Assembly (NCBI GenBank): GCA_030537735.1
Contig: JAUNVG010000001.1
Location: forward strand, 62,001-126,000
Length of the DNA stretch: 64,000 nucleotides
DNA from: Actinomycetaceae bacterium
GTDB taxonomy: Bacteria; Actinomycetota; Actinomycetes; Actinomycetales; Actinomycetaceae
Direction: 5' to 3'
The translations under genes and the position numbers were made by a program. The notes under the pieces were generated by a model. The model saw only the letters and a program-made list of their open reading frames with translations. It searched no databases and was not told the origin of the DNA. Positions 1 through 8,642 of the stretch are shown here, piece after piece; position 1 is the first letter of the stretch, and each line of letters opens with the position of its first letter.

Positions 1-1
1 G

Positions 2-496
2 GACGTGGCGGGCGACTATGACCTGTACACGCGGGCGAATGTAATGGCAGAAGTAACAGAGCAGGTTTGCGCCCAAGAAACTGAGGAAGCTAGTTTCCTG
101 CTGCTGTTGGGAGCTATTCACGCTTTAGCCAAGCGTCGCCACGATGCGGATTTGGTGATGAACTCCTACCTGTTGCGCCTAATGGCCTTGAACGGCTGGG
201 CACCCTCCCTGCACGGTTGCGCAGTATGCGGGCGGGCAGATGAATGGAACCGGTTCAACCCAGGTGGCGGTGGCCTGGTGTGTGAAGAATGCGATCCCTC
301 TCCCGCACCGGTGCCGGCACCGCAGTCAGTGCAGTTACTAATCGACTTACTTAGCGGTGACTGGCCGCGCGCGAAAACGGCTCCACTCCTGGCGCGCCGG
401 GAGGCTTCGTCCCTGGTGGCGGCCTGGGTGCAGTGGCACCTGACGCGGCGCATTAGTTCCTACCACCTGGTTCCCCCCTTGGAAGTGGCACAATAA
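2..496 (+). CDS. recO: DNA repair protein RecO, C-terminal part (gene cut by the window edge)
   Basis: RecO works with RecR to load RecA onto SSB-coated single-stranded DNA in RecF-pathway recombination. The frame is open to the left edge, so only the C-terminal ~164 codons are seen and the real start lies outside; the GTG at 5 is an internal valine. The helical RecO domain is followed by two CxxC pairs (Cys 72/75 and 93/96 counted from that GTG), the zinc ribbon found in many RecO proteins. The stop codon shares one base with the uppS ATG (TAATG), so the two genes are translationally coupled. recO-uppS adjacency is common in actinobacteria. The family call is confident from the zinc ribbon and the neighbour. 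Confidence 0.88.
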   Translation, partial: DVAGDYDLYTRANVMAEVTEQVCAQETEEASFLLLLGAIHALAKRRHDADLVMNSYLLRLMALNGWAPSLHGCAVCGRADEWNRFNPGGGGLVCEECDPSPAPVPAPQSVQLLIDLLSGDWPRAKTAPLLARREASSLVAAWVQWHLTRRISSYHLVPPLEVAQ

Positions 497-1281
497 TGAG
501 CGTGGAATATGTCAAACCAGTACCGCCTCCAGGTGAGGGCGAAAACCGGGTACCGCAGTTAGCGAAAGTCCCCAACCACGTGGGGATCATTATGGACGGC
601 AACGGCCGGTGGGCCAATGCGCGCGGCCTGACCCGCACCGCCGGCCACCAGGCAGGGGAAGTCGCGCTAATGGACACCTTGGCGGGGGCGGTAGAAGCCG
701 GAGTCAAGAACGTAACGGTTTATGCGTTCTCAACTGAGAACTGGAAACGCTCCCCCGCAGAAGTACGGTTTTTAATGGGGTATTCCCGGGACGTATTGCG
801 TCGGCGGCGCGATGAGCTACACAGTTGGGGGGTGCGCGTGCAGTGGTGGGGCAGGCGAGCAAGACTGTGGAAGTCGGTTATTAGCGAACTTGAAACCGCT
901 AGGGAACTAACTGCCGGCAACCAGAAGATGAACTTTACCATGGCGATCAACTATGGCGGCCGAGCCGAGATCGTGGACGCCGCACGCTCCCTGGCCGCGC
1001 AAGCCGCTGCCGGTAAGATCAGCGCCCAGTCCATTAGTGAGCGCAGTTTTTCCGCCCACCTGTATGGCCCAAAGAGCCCGGATGTGGATCTACTTATCCG
1101 CACCGGTGGGGAGCAGCGTATTTCGAACTTCCTGCTGTGGCAGTGCGCTTACGCTGAGTTCGCTTTCAACCCGCTGCCGTGGCCCGAATACAACCGCGAA
1201 GCCCTGTGGGATGATCTGCTGGTATTCGGCGGGCGGGAGCGTCGCTTCGGAGCGGCGGTGGATAAGGTCGCAGGCAGCTAA
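496..1281 (+). CDS. uppS: Isoprenyl transferase (undecaprenyl/decaprenyl diphosphate synthase)
   Basis: A cis-prenyltransferase that adds isopentenyl units to make the long polyprenyl diphosphate carrier for peptidoglycan and other wall polymers; cytosolic and membrane-associated. At 261 residues it has normal family length. Signatures are the N-terminal motif GIIMDGNGRWAN, with the magnesium-binding Asp near residue 34, the FSTENWKR motif near residue 80, and the C-terminal RTGGEQRISNFLLWQ motif near residue 202 that binds the diphosphate. The ATG overlaps the recO stop by one base. The last codons lie in a 17-bp tandem repeat (1264-1314), so the C-terminus may be an unstable, non-essential tail. 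Product length (C50 or C55) cannot be read from the sequence. Confidence 0.97.
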   Translation: MSVEYVKPVPPPGEGENRVPQLAKVPNHVGIIMDGNGRWANARGLTRTAGHQAGEVALMDTLAGAVEAGVKNVTVYAFSTENWKRSPAEVRFLMGYSRDVLRRRRDELHSWGVRVQWWGRRARLWKSVISELETARELTAGNQKMNFTMAINYGGRAEIVDAARSLAAQAAAGKISAQSISERSFSAHLYGPKSPDVDLLIRTGGEQRISNFLLWQCAYAEFAFNPLPWPEYNREALWDDLLVFGGRERRFGAAVDKVAGS

Positions 1282-1314
1282 AGGTTGCAGGCGGGTGAAG
1301 GTCGCAGGCAGCTA
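1264..1314 (+). repeat. Three tandem 17-bp units spanning the uppS stop codon
   Basis: The unit aaggtcgcaggcagcta occurs exactly at 1264-1280 and 1298-1314. A diverged unit, aaggttgcaggcgggtg, lies between them (1281-1297). The first unit encodes the last residues and stop of uppS; the others lie in the convergent gap before the DedA-like gene. This probably arose by replication slippage. Confidence 0.85.
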
Positions 1315-1388
1315 GCAGCCACCACCCGGCGCACAGCGCCTACCGCCCGCAGGAATCCACCCCAAGCGGCGGGGCAGGCACGCAGGCG

Positions 1389-1919
1389 CTAGTTCAGAGC
1401 CGTTAGCGTGCTTTCTTGGGCAGCCTTGTTGCGCCGGGACAGAATGAAGATCCCCAGTGCCACCACCAGTCCCGTGCACACCGCGAAGGCCCAGGTCTTA
1501 CCTAAAAGTAACGCCTGCCCAGTGCGGAAAGCCGCCATGAAGATAGCGGTGTACATCAGCGCCCACGCCAGGTAGCCAGGAACCGCACACAGGGTGTAGG
1601 TCGGCCAACGCAGTCGCAGCACCCCGGAGCCGGCGTGCACCACGGTTTGGAAACCAATAGTGAGGAAAGACAGGGGGATGATGAACAGTCCCCAGCGTTC
1701 AACGGCGTCAATACCGCGCTGGACCGAAGCACCCTCCAGCCACAGGCGCACACGTTTAACCACCGGGTGGGAGGAATGCTCAGAGCCCTGGATGAAACCA
1801 CTGGTGGCTAGGCGCGCTATCCAATACGTGGCTTGGGAGCGACTGAAAACCACTAGGGTGAGGAATACTGCGATGAAAACTGCGCCGCGTTGGGAAACAA
1901 AATCTGGGATACCTGGCAT
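1389..1919 (-). CDS. DedA/VTT-like integral membrane protein (divergent)
   Basis: A 176-residue polytopic membrane protein: an N-terminal hydrophobic segment (~10-28), an amphipathic middle, and three further hydrophobic stretches in the C-terminal half. Layout and length resemble the DedA/VTT family, members of which move lipids, including undecaprenyl phosphate, across the membrane. The segment around WGLFIIPLSFLTIGFQTVVH aligns in position with the family re-entrant loop, but the conserved arginines of the usual RFxPxxRT motif are not there, so function may differ. The ATG follows directly on the zur stop (TAAATG), making it the last, translationally coupled gene of the zinc operon. It converges with uppS. 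The family call is moderate; the role is not established. Confidence 0.65.
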   Translation of the reverse strand: MPGIPDFVSQRGAVFIAVFLTLVVFSRSQATYWIARLATSGFIQGSEHSSHPVVKRVRLWLEGASVQRGIDAVERWGLFIIPLSFLTIGFQTVVHAGSGVLRLRWPTYTLCAVPGYLAWALMYTAIFMAAFRTGQALLLGKTWAFAVCTGLVVALGIFILSRRNKAAQESTLTALN

Positions 1920-2321
1920 TTACTGACACTTCCGGCAAGTTCCGTAGACTTCAATATTGTGTTCAAGATCGACGTAGCCGAACTTGCTACCGAGGCTTTT
2001 CACCCACTTTTCCACGGAAGTTGCTTCGATCTCTTCAGTGCGCAAACAGTGGCGACACACCAGGTGATGGTGGTGGGTGTCCACATCACAGCGCCGGTAG
2101 AGAGCCTCCCCGTCACCAGCCATGAGGACGTCTACTTCCCCTTCGTCAGCTAGCGCCCGCAGATTGCGGTAGACGGTGGCAAGGCCAATGCGTTGCCCAC
2201 TGTCAGCGAGGTCTTCGTGGATGGTTTGCGCGGAGCGGAACTGTAAGTTCGCTCCCAGTTCACGCATTACTGCTTGCCGCTGGCGGGTATTGCGTTTAAC
2301 GGGGCGTTCTGTTTCAGCCAC
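1920..2321 (-). CDS. zur: Fur-family metal regulator, probably the zinc repressor Zur
   Basis: A dimeric winged-helix metalloregulator that represses zinc-uptake genes when zinc is plentiful. Its 133 residues match the family. The recognition helix GLATVYRNL lies at 46-54, the HHHH cluster at 83-86, and two CxxC pairs (Cys 89/92 and Cys 129/132) form the structural zinc site at the dimer hinge. The GTG start is preceded by a GGGAGGG ribosome site about 8 bases upstream. It lies directly after znuACB on the same strand, which favours zinc over iron as the signal; peroxide (PerR) or iron specificity cannot be excluded from sequence alone. Being inside the operon it would repress its own expression through the znuA promoter. 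Confidence 0.88.
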   Translation of the reverse strand: MAETERPVKRNTRQRQAVMRELGANLQFRSAQTIHEDLADSGQRIGLATVYRNLRALADEGEVDVLMAGDGEALYRRCDVDTHHHHLVCRHCLRTEEIEATSVEKWVKSLGSKFGYVDLEHNIEVYGTCRKCQ

Positions 2322-2342
2322 GTTCGCTGCCCTCCCTTAGTT

Positions 2343-3284
2343 TTAGGCCGTCGGACGCGGGGGCGTACCTACCTGTTCCCGCTCCGGATGCATCTGCGTT
2401 TCGGAGTATCCACGGGAACTGGCTTTACGCCCTCGTAGTCCTTCCATTATAGGTCGTAAGGCAAACAGCAAAGCGTACACTCCAATAGCTAAGACGACGA
2501 TGGCAGCCCCGGGCGACAGGTCGTAGTAGTAGGTAAGCGTCAAACCCGACACGCAGGTGGCAACCCCGATCGCCATGGCGGTGGCCATGGTGGAACGAAA
2601 AGAACGGGTCAGTAACTGGGCGGAGGCTACCGGCACAATCATCAGAGCCGACACCAAAAGGGAACCCACTACCCGCATGGCGATAGCTACGGTGAAAGCC
2701 GCCAGCAGCGCGATAAGGAGGGAAAGCAGGCGCACGGGTAGGCCGCAGGAGCGAGCAAAATCCTCATCATGACAAACCGCGTACAGGGCTGGGGCCAGGC
2801 CGATTCCAACCGCGATAATCACCGCCGCCAGGGCTGCGGTAGCCCAAATGTCTGTGTCGGTAACGGTGGCGATGGAACCAAAAAGGTAGGAGTTCAGTTG
2901 CGAGGACGTTCCCCCCGCCAGGCCGATAAGCAGCACACCACCGGCGATACCCCCGTAGAATAGGATCGCTAAAGCCACGTCGGAGGAGGTGCGCCCGGCT
3001 ATGCGGATACCTTCCAGCAGTAGTGCGCCCGCTACCGAGATCACCAGTGCACCGGGGATGGCGAGGTCTTCGGGGGAGGCCAGTTGCAGCCACGAACCCA
3101 CCAGCCAGCCCAGGGCTACACCGGTTAGAGCGATGTGGCCAATGCCGTCCCCCATCATCGCCAGGCGCCGGTGCACCAGGTAGGTGCCGACAATGGGGGC
3201 GGAGATGCCTACCAGTATGGCTGCCAGGAGCGAGCGCAGCATGAGGGGGGAAGAGAGCATTTCAACTACGTTCAGCGCTAGCAT
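2343..3284 (-). CDS. znuB: Zinc ABC transporter permease
   Basis: Membrane subunit of an ABC-3 family importer for zinc (manganese is possible). The 313-residue product has about eight to nine hydrophobic segments and the family-typical stretch GDGIGHIALTGVALG near the N-terminus. The last ~45 residues are a hydrophilic, charged tail beyond the final membrane segment, a little longer than usual. The ATG overlaps the ZnuC stop by one base, so the subunits are co-translated. Regulation is probably through the Zur-like site at znuA. Metal specificity is inferred from the adjoining zur and from the acidic residues at the start of mature ZnuA. Confidence 0.92.
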   Translation of the reverse strand: MLALNVVEMLSSPLMLRSLLAAILVGISAPIVGTYLVHRRLAMMGDGIGHIALTGVALGWLVGSWLQLASPEDLAIPGALVISVAGALLLEGIRIAGRTSSDVALAILFYGGIAGGVLLIGLAGGTSSQLNSYLFGSIATVTDTDIWATAALAAVIIAVGIGLAPALYAVCHDEDFARSCGLPVRLLSLLIALLAAFTVAIAMRVVGSLLVSALMIVPVASAQLLTRSFRSTMATAMAIGVATCVSGLTLTYYYDLSPGAAIVVLAIGVYALLFALRPIMEGLRGRKASSRGYSETQMHPEREQVGTPPRPTA

Positions 3285-3967
3285 TACTTCTCACCTGCCT
3301 GCAGCTTGCGGTCGGTTTCAATATGCCCGTTGGCGACGGTCACGATACGGTCCAGTAGCGGCTCCATGGGGCCAAGCTCATGTAAAACGATAATGATGGT
3401 GCGTCCTTGGCTTTTAAGGTGCTTAACTACGCGCGCTAACTCGCGGGCAGAGTGGTGGTCGATCCCAGATAGGGGCTCATCCATAATCAGGATCTGCGGG
3501 TCACGCACCAGGGCGCGGGCGATCAGTATGCGTTGTTGCTGCCCGCCGGAAAGCAGGTGGAAGGCCTGGTCTTTGCGGTGGGCTAGTCCAACCACGTCAA
3601 GGGCTTTAAGGGCGGCCCCTTTGGTGCCTGGGCGGTACCACCAGCGGCGCGGCCCAAGGGTGCCTGAACGTACCACTTCCAAAGCGGTGGAGGACACTCC
3701 CGCCGGGGCGGAAACTCTTTGCGGGACGTATCCGAGCTTGTCCCAAGGAGCGTTTTCCTGGGGTTGGCCCAGGATCTGGAAAGTTCCGGCACTGACGGGG
3801 GCAGCGCCGACAATGGCTTTGACGAAGGTAGATTTCCCGGACCCGTTTTGCCCCATAATCGCCAGGCATTGGCCGGTGGGCACCTGCAGATCCACCCCGT
3901 GCAATACGGTGTTCGCCCCGTAGGTGACGTGAATATTCTCCGCGGTTAACGCGCTCACGGTTTGCAT
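3284..3967 (-). CDS. znuC: Zinc ABC transporter ATP-binding protein
   Basis: The ATPase that powers the ZnuABC importer on the cytoplasmic face. The 227 residues contain Walker A GQNGSGKS (39-46), the ABC signature LSGGQQQR in mid-protein, Walker B ILIMDEP and the switch histidine in IIIVLHE. The start ATG lies inside the end of znuA (13-base overlap), indicating coupled translation. Gene order znuA-znuC-znuB-zur-dedA on the minus strand forms one transcription unit. Confidence is high for a metal-type ABC ATPase and somewhat lower for zinc as the only substrate. Confidence 0.94.
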   Translation of the reverse strand: MQTVSALTAENIHVTYGANTVLHGVDLQVPTGQCLAIMGQNGSGKSTFVKAIVGAAPVSAGTFQILGQPQENAPWDKLGYVPQRVSAPAGVSSTALEVVRSGTLGPRRWWYRPGTKGAALKALDVVGLAHRKDQAFHLLSGGQQQRILIARALVRDPQILIMDEPLSGIDHHSARELARVVKHLKSQGRTIIIVLHELGPMEPLLDRIVTVANGHIETDRKLQAGEK

Positions 3968-4893
3968 TCCAATCCTTTTTGCAGCGCCGCCAGGTCTTCC
4001 CGCATAAGGGTGGGGTAGTCCTTCTTCGGGTCGTTGAGCGTAGCTATGGGGTCGAGCGTGTCGGTGGTGATACCCAGGTCGGCGGCAAGTACTTCAATCA
4101 CCTTGGGGGAGACGTTCACTTCCGTGAATATGGTCTTCGCTCCGGTTTCCTTCACCAGTTTGGAAATGGCCTTTAATCGCTCGGGGGAGGGCGCTACTTC
4201 GGGGTCGAGTCCGGAAACTCCCACTTGTTTGAGGCTGACTTGGTCGGCGAGGTATCCGAAGGCTTCGTGGGAGACAATGAACGTGTCGCGTTCGCACTGG
4301 CTCAGTCCGCTGACCATTTCGGCGTTGAGGGCTTGCATTTGGTCGGCGACTTCGCTGGCGCGCTGGCGGTAGTTAGCGGCGTTGTCGGGGTCGACTTTTC
4401 CCAGGAAGTCCCCGATCTGGGTGGCGACGTCAGCCATGCGGGAGGCATCTAACCAAAAGTGGGGGTCGTTGGCTCCTGCCAGGGGGTTAGCAGCGGTGTC
4501 CTTGTTCCCGGTGGGTTGGATACGCGCGGTTTCGTACACGTCCAGGGCGTGGGCTGGTTTAGCTTGGTCGACGGCTTCGTCTACCGCGCTTTGGAAGTGC
4601 GATAGGTAGATGACGGCGTCGGCGTTGCCGATTTCGGTGACGGTTTTAGGGGACAGTTCCAGTGAGTGCGCGTCGGTTCCGGGCGGAGTAAGGGAGTGCA
4701 CTTGGACGTTTTCCCCACCGATTTCTTCGGTTAGGTACTGCAGCGGGTAGAAGGAAGTTTTAATGTCGAGGGCGTGGGCGTCCTCGTCGTTATTGGTACA
4801 GCCGGCGGCGGTGGTGGCGAGGACGGTGGCGGCGGTGATTGCCAGTAGTTGCCTTAGTCGGTTGCTGGGTTTGGTACACACTGCATCGGTCAT
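3955..4893 (-). CDS. znuA: Zinc ABC transporter substrate-binding lipoprotein
   Basis: Extracytoplasmic zinc receptor tethered by a lipid anchor. From the ATG at 4893 the protein has 312 residues with a lipoprotein signal: basic N-region, hydrophobic stretch LLAITAATVLATTAAGC and lipobox Cys at residue 32. The mature part has histidines in DAHSLEL, YLSHF, DPHFW and SHEAFGYL, positions typical of cluster A-I metal ligands. The frame is open further upstream to 4959, but 4893 gives a normal signal peptide and sits 7 bases after a GATAAT box, so a leaderless start is proposed. A Zur-like operator overlaps this start. It is the first gene of the zinc operon. The longer start would add about 22 residues of untypical sequence. 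Confidence 0.9.
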   Translation of the reverse strand: MTDAVCTKPSNRLRQLLAITAATVLATTAAGCTNNDEDAHALDIKTSFYPLQYLTEEIGGENVQVHSLTPPGTDAHSLELSPKTVTEIGNADAVIYLSHFQSAVDEAVDQAKPAHALDVYETARIQPTGNKDTAANPLAGANDPHFWLDASRMADVATQIGDFLGKVDPDNAANYRQRASEVADQMQALNAEMVSGLSQCERDTFIVSHEAFGYLADQVSLKQVGVSGLDPEVAPSPERLKAISKLVKETGAKTIFTEVNVSPKVIEVLAADLGITTDTLDPIATLNDPKKDYPTLMREDLAALQKGLECKP

Positions 4894-4906
4894 GAAAACC
4901 ATTATC
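4892..4906 (-). promoter_or_regulatory. Putative Zur box overlapping the znuA -10 box and start codon
   Basis: On the minus strand the 15 bases read CGATAATGGTTTTCA, matching 12 of 15 positions of the actinobacterial Zur palindrome TGAAAATGATTTTCA. The site includes the GATAAT -10 hexamer (4906-4901) and the first bases of the znuA start codon. Binding there would block both RNA polymerase and initiation. Consensus knowledge is from characterised actinobacterial Zur proteins; occupancy here is inferred. Confidence 0.55.
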
Positions 4907-5106
4907 GACTTTGCGCGCGGGGATTGCGACCTTAAAACCCCCAGAGAGGGTAATCTCACGCTACAGGCGCCGAAGGTGCTTTCTTTTCCGATTCTTCCCC
5001 GTTATAAGTACACTGGTGGCGGGCACCTTAGGTGCCGTAATTGAACTTTTAAATCAGCCCGCGCAACGCCTCCGCCAGATGCGCTGCTTAACGAAGGAGC
5101 TTTTCC

Positions 5107-6495
5107 GTGGCCAAAACCACCAGCCGTCTTGATTCCGTTATCGCCCTCGCCAAACGACGTGGCTTCGTCTACCCCTGTGGGGAGATTTACGGCGGTACTC
5201 GCTCAGCTTGGGACTACGGTCCGCTGGGGGTGGAACTGAAAGAGAACATTAAACGCCAGTGGTGGAACCGCATGGTTCGCCAGCGTGATGACGTGGTGGG
5301 ATTGGACTCTTCGGTGATCCTACCTACGAAAGTGTGGGAAACTTCCGGGCACGTGAATGCTTTCACCGACCCGCTGGTGGAGTCCTTGCACACCCATAAG
5401 CGTTACCGCGCCGATGAGTTGATGGAAGCTTACGAGGCCAAGCACGGTCACCCTCCGGTAAACGGCATGGCTGACATTAACGATCCCGACACCGGTCAGC
5501 CGGGGGCGTGGACGGAGCCGAAGGCGTTTTCGGGTTTGATGAAGACCTACCTGGGTGCGGTCGATGATGAGTCCGGTTTGCACTACTTGCGTCCGGAGAC
5601 CGCGCAGGGCATTTTCGTTAACTTCACCAACGTGATGACCAGTGCCCGCATGAAGCCGCCGTTTGGTATTGGCCAGATCGGTAAGTCTTTCCGCAATGAG
5701 ATCACTCCGGGTAACTTCATTTTCCGCACCCGCGAGTTTGAGCAGATGGAACTGGAGTTCTTCGTGGCTCCGGGCAGCGATGAGGAATGGCACCAGTACT
5801 GGATCGATGAGCGCCTGGATTGGTACGTGGATTTGGGTATTAGTCGCGATAACTTGCGTCTGTATGAGCACCCGCAGGAAAAGCTTTCCCACTACTCTAA
5901 GCGCACTGTGGACATTGAGTACACCTTCGGTTTCCAGGGTTCTAAGTGGGGTGAGCTGGAAGGCATCGCTAACCGCACTGATTATGACCTGGGTGTGCAC
6001 ATGGAGGCGTCGGGGCAGAAACTTGACTTCTTCGATCAGACCACGGGTGAGCGTTGGACTCCGTACGTGGTGGAGCCGTCCGCGGGCTTGACTCGCTCCC
6101 TGATGGCGTTCTTGGTGGAGGCTTACTGTGAGGATGAGGCTCCCAACACTAAGGGCGGGGTGGATAAGCGCACGGTTTTGAAGCTGGATCCGCGCTTGTC
6201 GCCGGTGAAGGTCGCGGTGTTGCCGCTGTCGCGTAAGGATGAGCTCACCGGCCCGGCGCGGGAGTTGGCTAAGCAGCTGCGTCAGCGTTGGAATGTGGAG
6301 TACGACGACGCGGGTGCGGTGGGTCGCCGCTACCGTCGCCAGGATGAGATCGGCACCCCCTGGTGCGTGACTTACGATTTCGATTCGGTTAACGATCAGG
6401 CTGTCACGGTTCGCGATCGCGACACCATGAAGCAAGAGCGCATCCCGGTGGCGGAGCTGATGGATTACCTTTCGGAGCGGTTGCCGCTTTGCTAG
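5107..6495 (+). CDS. glyS: Glycine--tRNA ligase (single-chain, class II)
   Basis: Charges tRNA-Gly with glycine; a homodimeric alpha2 enzyme of the type found in actinobacteria and eukaryotes. It has 462 residues, normal for the family. The start is GTG at 5107 with an AAGGAGC ribosome site just upstream. Class II features are visible: motif 2 [25 protein letters not shown], motif 3 with GLTRSLMAF, and a C-terminal anticodon-binding domain starting near [16 protein letters not shown]. The stop lies 7 bases inside the next gene, dus. An upstream TACACT box (5010-5015) is a plausible -10. It is an essential housekeeping gene divergent from znuA. Confidence 0.97.
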   Translation: MAKTTSRLDSVIALAKRRGFVYPCGEIYGGTRSAWDYGPLGVELKENIKRQWWNRMVRQRDDVVGLDSSVILPTKVWETSGHVNAFTDPLVESLHTHKRYRADELMEAYEAKHGHPPVNGMADINDPDTGQPGAWTEPKAFSGLMKTYLGAVDDESGLHYLRPETAQGIFVNFTNVMTSARMKPPFGIGQIGKSFRNEITPGNFIFRTREFEQMELEFFVAPGSDEEWHQYWIDERLDWYVDLGISRDNLRLYEHPQEKLSHYSKRTVDIEYTFGFQGSKWGELEGIANRTDYDLGVHMEASGQKLDFFDQTTGERWTPYVVEPSAGLTRSLMAFLVEAYCEDEAPNTKGGVDKRTVLKLDPRLSPVKVAVLPLSRKDELTGPARELAKQLRQRWNVEYDDAGAVGRRYRRQDEIGTPWCVTYDFDSVNDQAVTVRDRDTMKQERIPVAELMDYLSERLPLC

Positions 6496-7739
6496 AGGCC
6501 GCTAAGCGGGTGGCCCCAGTTGCAGGTGAACCTTTGCAGCTGGGGCCGCTTCGCCTGCATACTCCGGTGATTCTAGCTCCCATGGCGGGGGTTACCGATG
6601 TGCCTTTCCGTCGACTGTGTCGCCTTTTTGGCGAGGACGGTCTGCCTCCAGCGCAAAAACGCGTCCTTGACCACGCGGTGGCGGGAGTGGACGCGCCGGC
6701 GGGTTTGTACGTGTGTGAGATGATCACTGCCCGCGCCCTGGTGGAGGGTAATGAGAAGACTCGTCACATGGTCACTCCCGACCCGGCGGAGCGGGTGCGT
6801 TCGATGCAGCTGTATGGCACCGATCCTGACACCATGGAGCGAGCGGCGCGGATCGTGGCGCAAGAAGATTTAGCCGATCACGTGGATTTGAATTTCGGTT
6901 GCCCGGTGCCGAAGGTGACGAAGCAAGGTGGGGGAGCGGCGCTTCCTTGGAAGCGGGATTTATTTGCTGACATTGTCTCAGCGGTGGTGCGCGGCGTAGC
7001 TGGTGGCGGGCGGCCGATTCCGGTGACGGTGAAGATGCGTTTAGGCATTGACGCTGAGCATTTGACGTATGTTGATGCCGGTCGTATCGCGCAGCGTGTG
7101 GGGGCGGCGGCGGTGGCGCTCCACGGGCGCACGCAGGCGCAGTACTATTCGGGTAAAGCCGATTGGGAGCCGATTAAGCGTTTGAAGGATGACCTTTCGG
7201 TCCCGGTTTTCGGTAACGGCGACATTTTTGCTGCCGCTGACGCGCTTTCCATGGTGGAGCAAACCGGTTGCGACGCGGTGGTGGTGGGCCGCGGCGTCCA
7301 GGGCCGCCCGTGGTTATTCAAGCAGCTAGTGGAAGCCTTTTGGACGGGTTCTGCGAGTGGTTTCAGTGAACCCACCTTAGGTGAGGTAGCAGCCGTGATT
7401 TTAGAGCACACGGACTTGATGATTGCGAACTCACGCGGGGAGGAAGACGCTCTGCGGAAGATGCGCAAGCACTTGGGCTGGTATCTGCGCGGTTTCGGTT
7501 TAGGTGGCCATATGCGTTTGGCCTTGGCGCGGGTGTCTTCACGCGCCCAGCTGGTGGAGCTGTTGGATTCGTTGGATGCTTCGGCCCCGTATCCGCCGGC
7601 GGCGTTAGGCAAACGAGGCCGCGCCGGTTCCATGCGTAAGCCGCATTTGCCCTACGGGTGGTTGGATTCAACCACCTTGGATGCGGGTGAGCGCTCGCGC
7701 GTGGCGGCGGCAGAAAGTGATGATATCGATGGTGGCTAA
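6489..7739 (+). CDS. dusB: tRNA-dihydrouridine synthase (DusB type)
   Basis: An FMN enzyme that reduces specific uridines in the tRNA D-loop using NADPH. It has 416 residues including a C-terminal extension past the TIM barrel and helical tRNA-binding domain. Motifs are [28 protein letters not shown] with the catalytic Cys near residue 138, [10 protein letters not shown], and ALHGRT. The start is a TTG overlapping glyS by 7 bases. Between the first flavin-loop motif and [10 protein letters not shown] there is an in-frame insertion of about two dozen residues that most family members lack. It is part of a glyS-dusB-aroD cluster. The paralogue letter is a best guess. Confidence 0.93.
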   Translation: MLEAAKRVAPVAGEPLQLGPLRLHTPVILAPMAGVTDVPFRRLCRLFGEDGLPPAQKRVLDHAVAGVDAPAGLYVCEMITARALVEGNEKTRHMVTPDPAERVRSMQLYGTDPDTMERAARIVAQEDLADHVDLNFGCPVPKVTKQGGGAALPWKRDLFADIVSAVVRGVAGGGRPIPVTVKMRLGIDAEHLTYVDAGRIAQRVGAAAVALHGRTQAQYYSGKADWEPIKRLKDDLSVPVFGNGDIFAAADALSMVEQTGCDAVVVGRGVQGRPWLFKQLVEAFWTGSASGFSEPTLGEVAAVILEHTDLMIANSRGEEDALRKMRKHLGWYLRGFGLGGHMRLALARVSSRAQLVELLDSLDASAPYPPAALGKRGRAGSMRKPHLPYGWLDSTTLDAGERSRVAAAESDDIDGG

Positions 7740-8592
7740 ATCCGGTGGGGAGCGTACCGGGCAGGTTCACGCGCCCGTGGTTTCGCAGCTAGTTGGTGAC
7801 AGTGAACTTCAGCAGGCGCAGCAGGCGTCGGCTTCGCCTCACCCGCTGGCCTGTCTTGAGGCTTCGCGCGCGGCGATAATAGTCCCCTTGACCGCCACTT
7901 CTGCGCAGGAGGTTGTGCGCCAGGGGCGGACAGTTGGGCAAAGCGGCGCTAGTGACCTGGTGGAGTGGCGCCTAGACTATTTGGAATCCGTTTCCCCACG
8001 TGAGGTCCAGGCCCTGGTTCCGAAGTTGCAAGATTTGGTGGGGCAACCGCTGTTGGCTACTTTCCGCACTCGTAACGAGGGCGGCGCGGGAGCTAGCGAT
8101 GATTGGCTTTCCTTCACCGGGGCGGCCCTTGCCGGGGGCGTGGATGCGGTGGACGTGGAGGCCACCCACCCGCAGGCAAGGCAGTTCTTAACGGGCTTAC
8201 CTGCGGGAGTTACCGCGGTGGTGTCTCACCACCAGTTCCAAGGCAATGGCGCTGGTTGCCTGCAGGGTTTAGAGATGCTGAATCGTTGGGGAGCTGAGTT
8301 TCCTCAGGTGGTGTTGAAACTGGCGGTAATGGTGGAAGACCGCCTGGGTCTTGCGCGAGTGCTAAATGCTGTGGGGCAGTGCCCCTTGCGCCAGGCCAAG
8401 GTGGGGCCACTGGCTAGGGGCATCATGATAACGATGGGTGAAGCGGGACAAGTGGGGCGGGTTTTCCCGCGCCTACTGGGCTCGGGTGCGACTTTCGCGA
8501 CCTTGGCTGGGGAGCAGTCCGCTCCCGGTCAGGTGGATGCGCAGGCGCTGCGTGATTTCCACCGCGCCACCAACTGCTTGGGGCTTAACTGA
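7720..8592 (+). CDS. aroD: Type I 3-dehydroquinate dehydratase
   Basis: Third step of the shikimate pathway: dehydrates 3-dehydroquinate to 3-dehydroshikimate through a Schiff base. The barrel motifs are clear: DLVEWRLDYL, TFRTRNEGG, VDVEATH, VVSHHQF with the general-base His, and KLAVMV with the Schiff-base Lys; the C-terminal loop GEQSAPGQ is the substrate lid. About 50 unaligned residues precede the first strand. The exact start is uncertain: ATG at 7720 and ATG at 7729 both overlap the end of dusB, and the frame stays open to 7681. Many actinobacteria use the unrelated type II enzyme, so a type I enzyme here is a mild taxonomic marker. Confidence 0.9.
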   Translation: MISMVAKSGGERTGQVHAPVVSQLVGDSELQQAQQASASPHPLACLEASRAAIIVPLTATSAQEVVRQGRTVGQSGASDLVEWRLDYLESVSPREVQALVPKLQDLVGQPLLATFRTRNEGGAGASDDWLSFTGAALAGGVDAVDVEATHPQARQFLTGLPAGVTAVVSHHQFQGNGAGCLQGLEMLNRWGAEFPQVVLKLAVMVEDRLGLARVLNAVGQCPLRQAKVGPLARGIMITMGEAGQVGRVFPRLLGSGATFATLAGEQSAPGQVDAQALRDFHRATNCLGLN

Positions 8593-8609
8593 CGGGCGTA
8601 TTGTTCGGC

Positions 8610-8642
8610 GCGCTCACCGTTAGGTAACTATTACGTGAGCGC
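8610..8642 (+). terminator. Hairpin after aroD
   Basis: Inverted repeat GCGCTCAC (8610-8617) and GTGAGCGC (8635-8642), with a second small stem GTTA/TAAC in the loop. No U-run follows, so this is a terminator candidate or RNA-stability element rather than a clear intrinsic terminator. Confidence 0.5.

Noticed and set aside
5320..6435. A 371-codon open frame antisense to glyS
   Set aside because: It mirrors the codon pattern of glyS, which has all class II synthetase motifs. The antisense product has no recognisable domain and no start signals.
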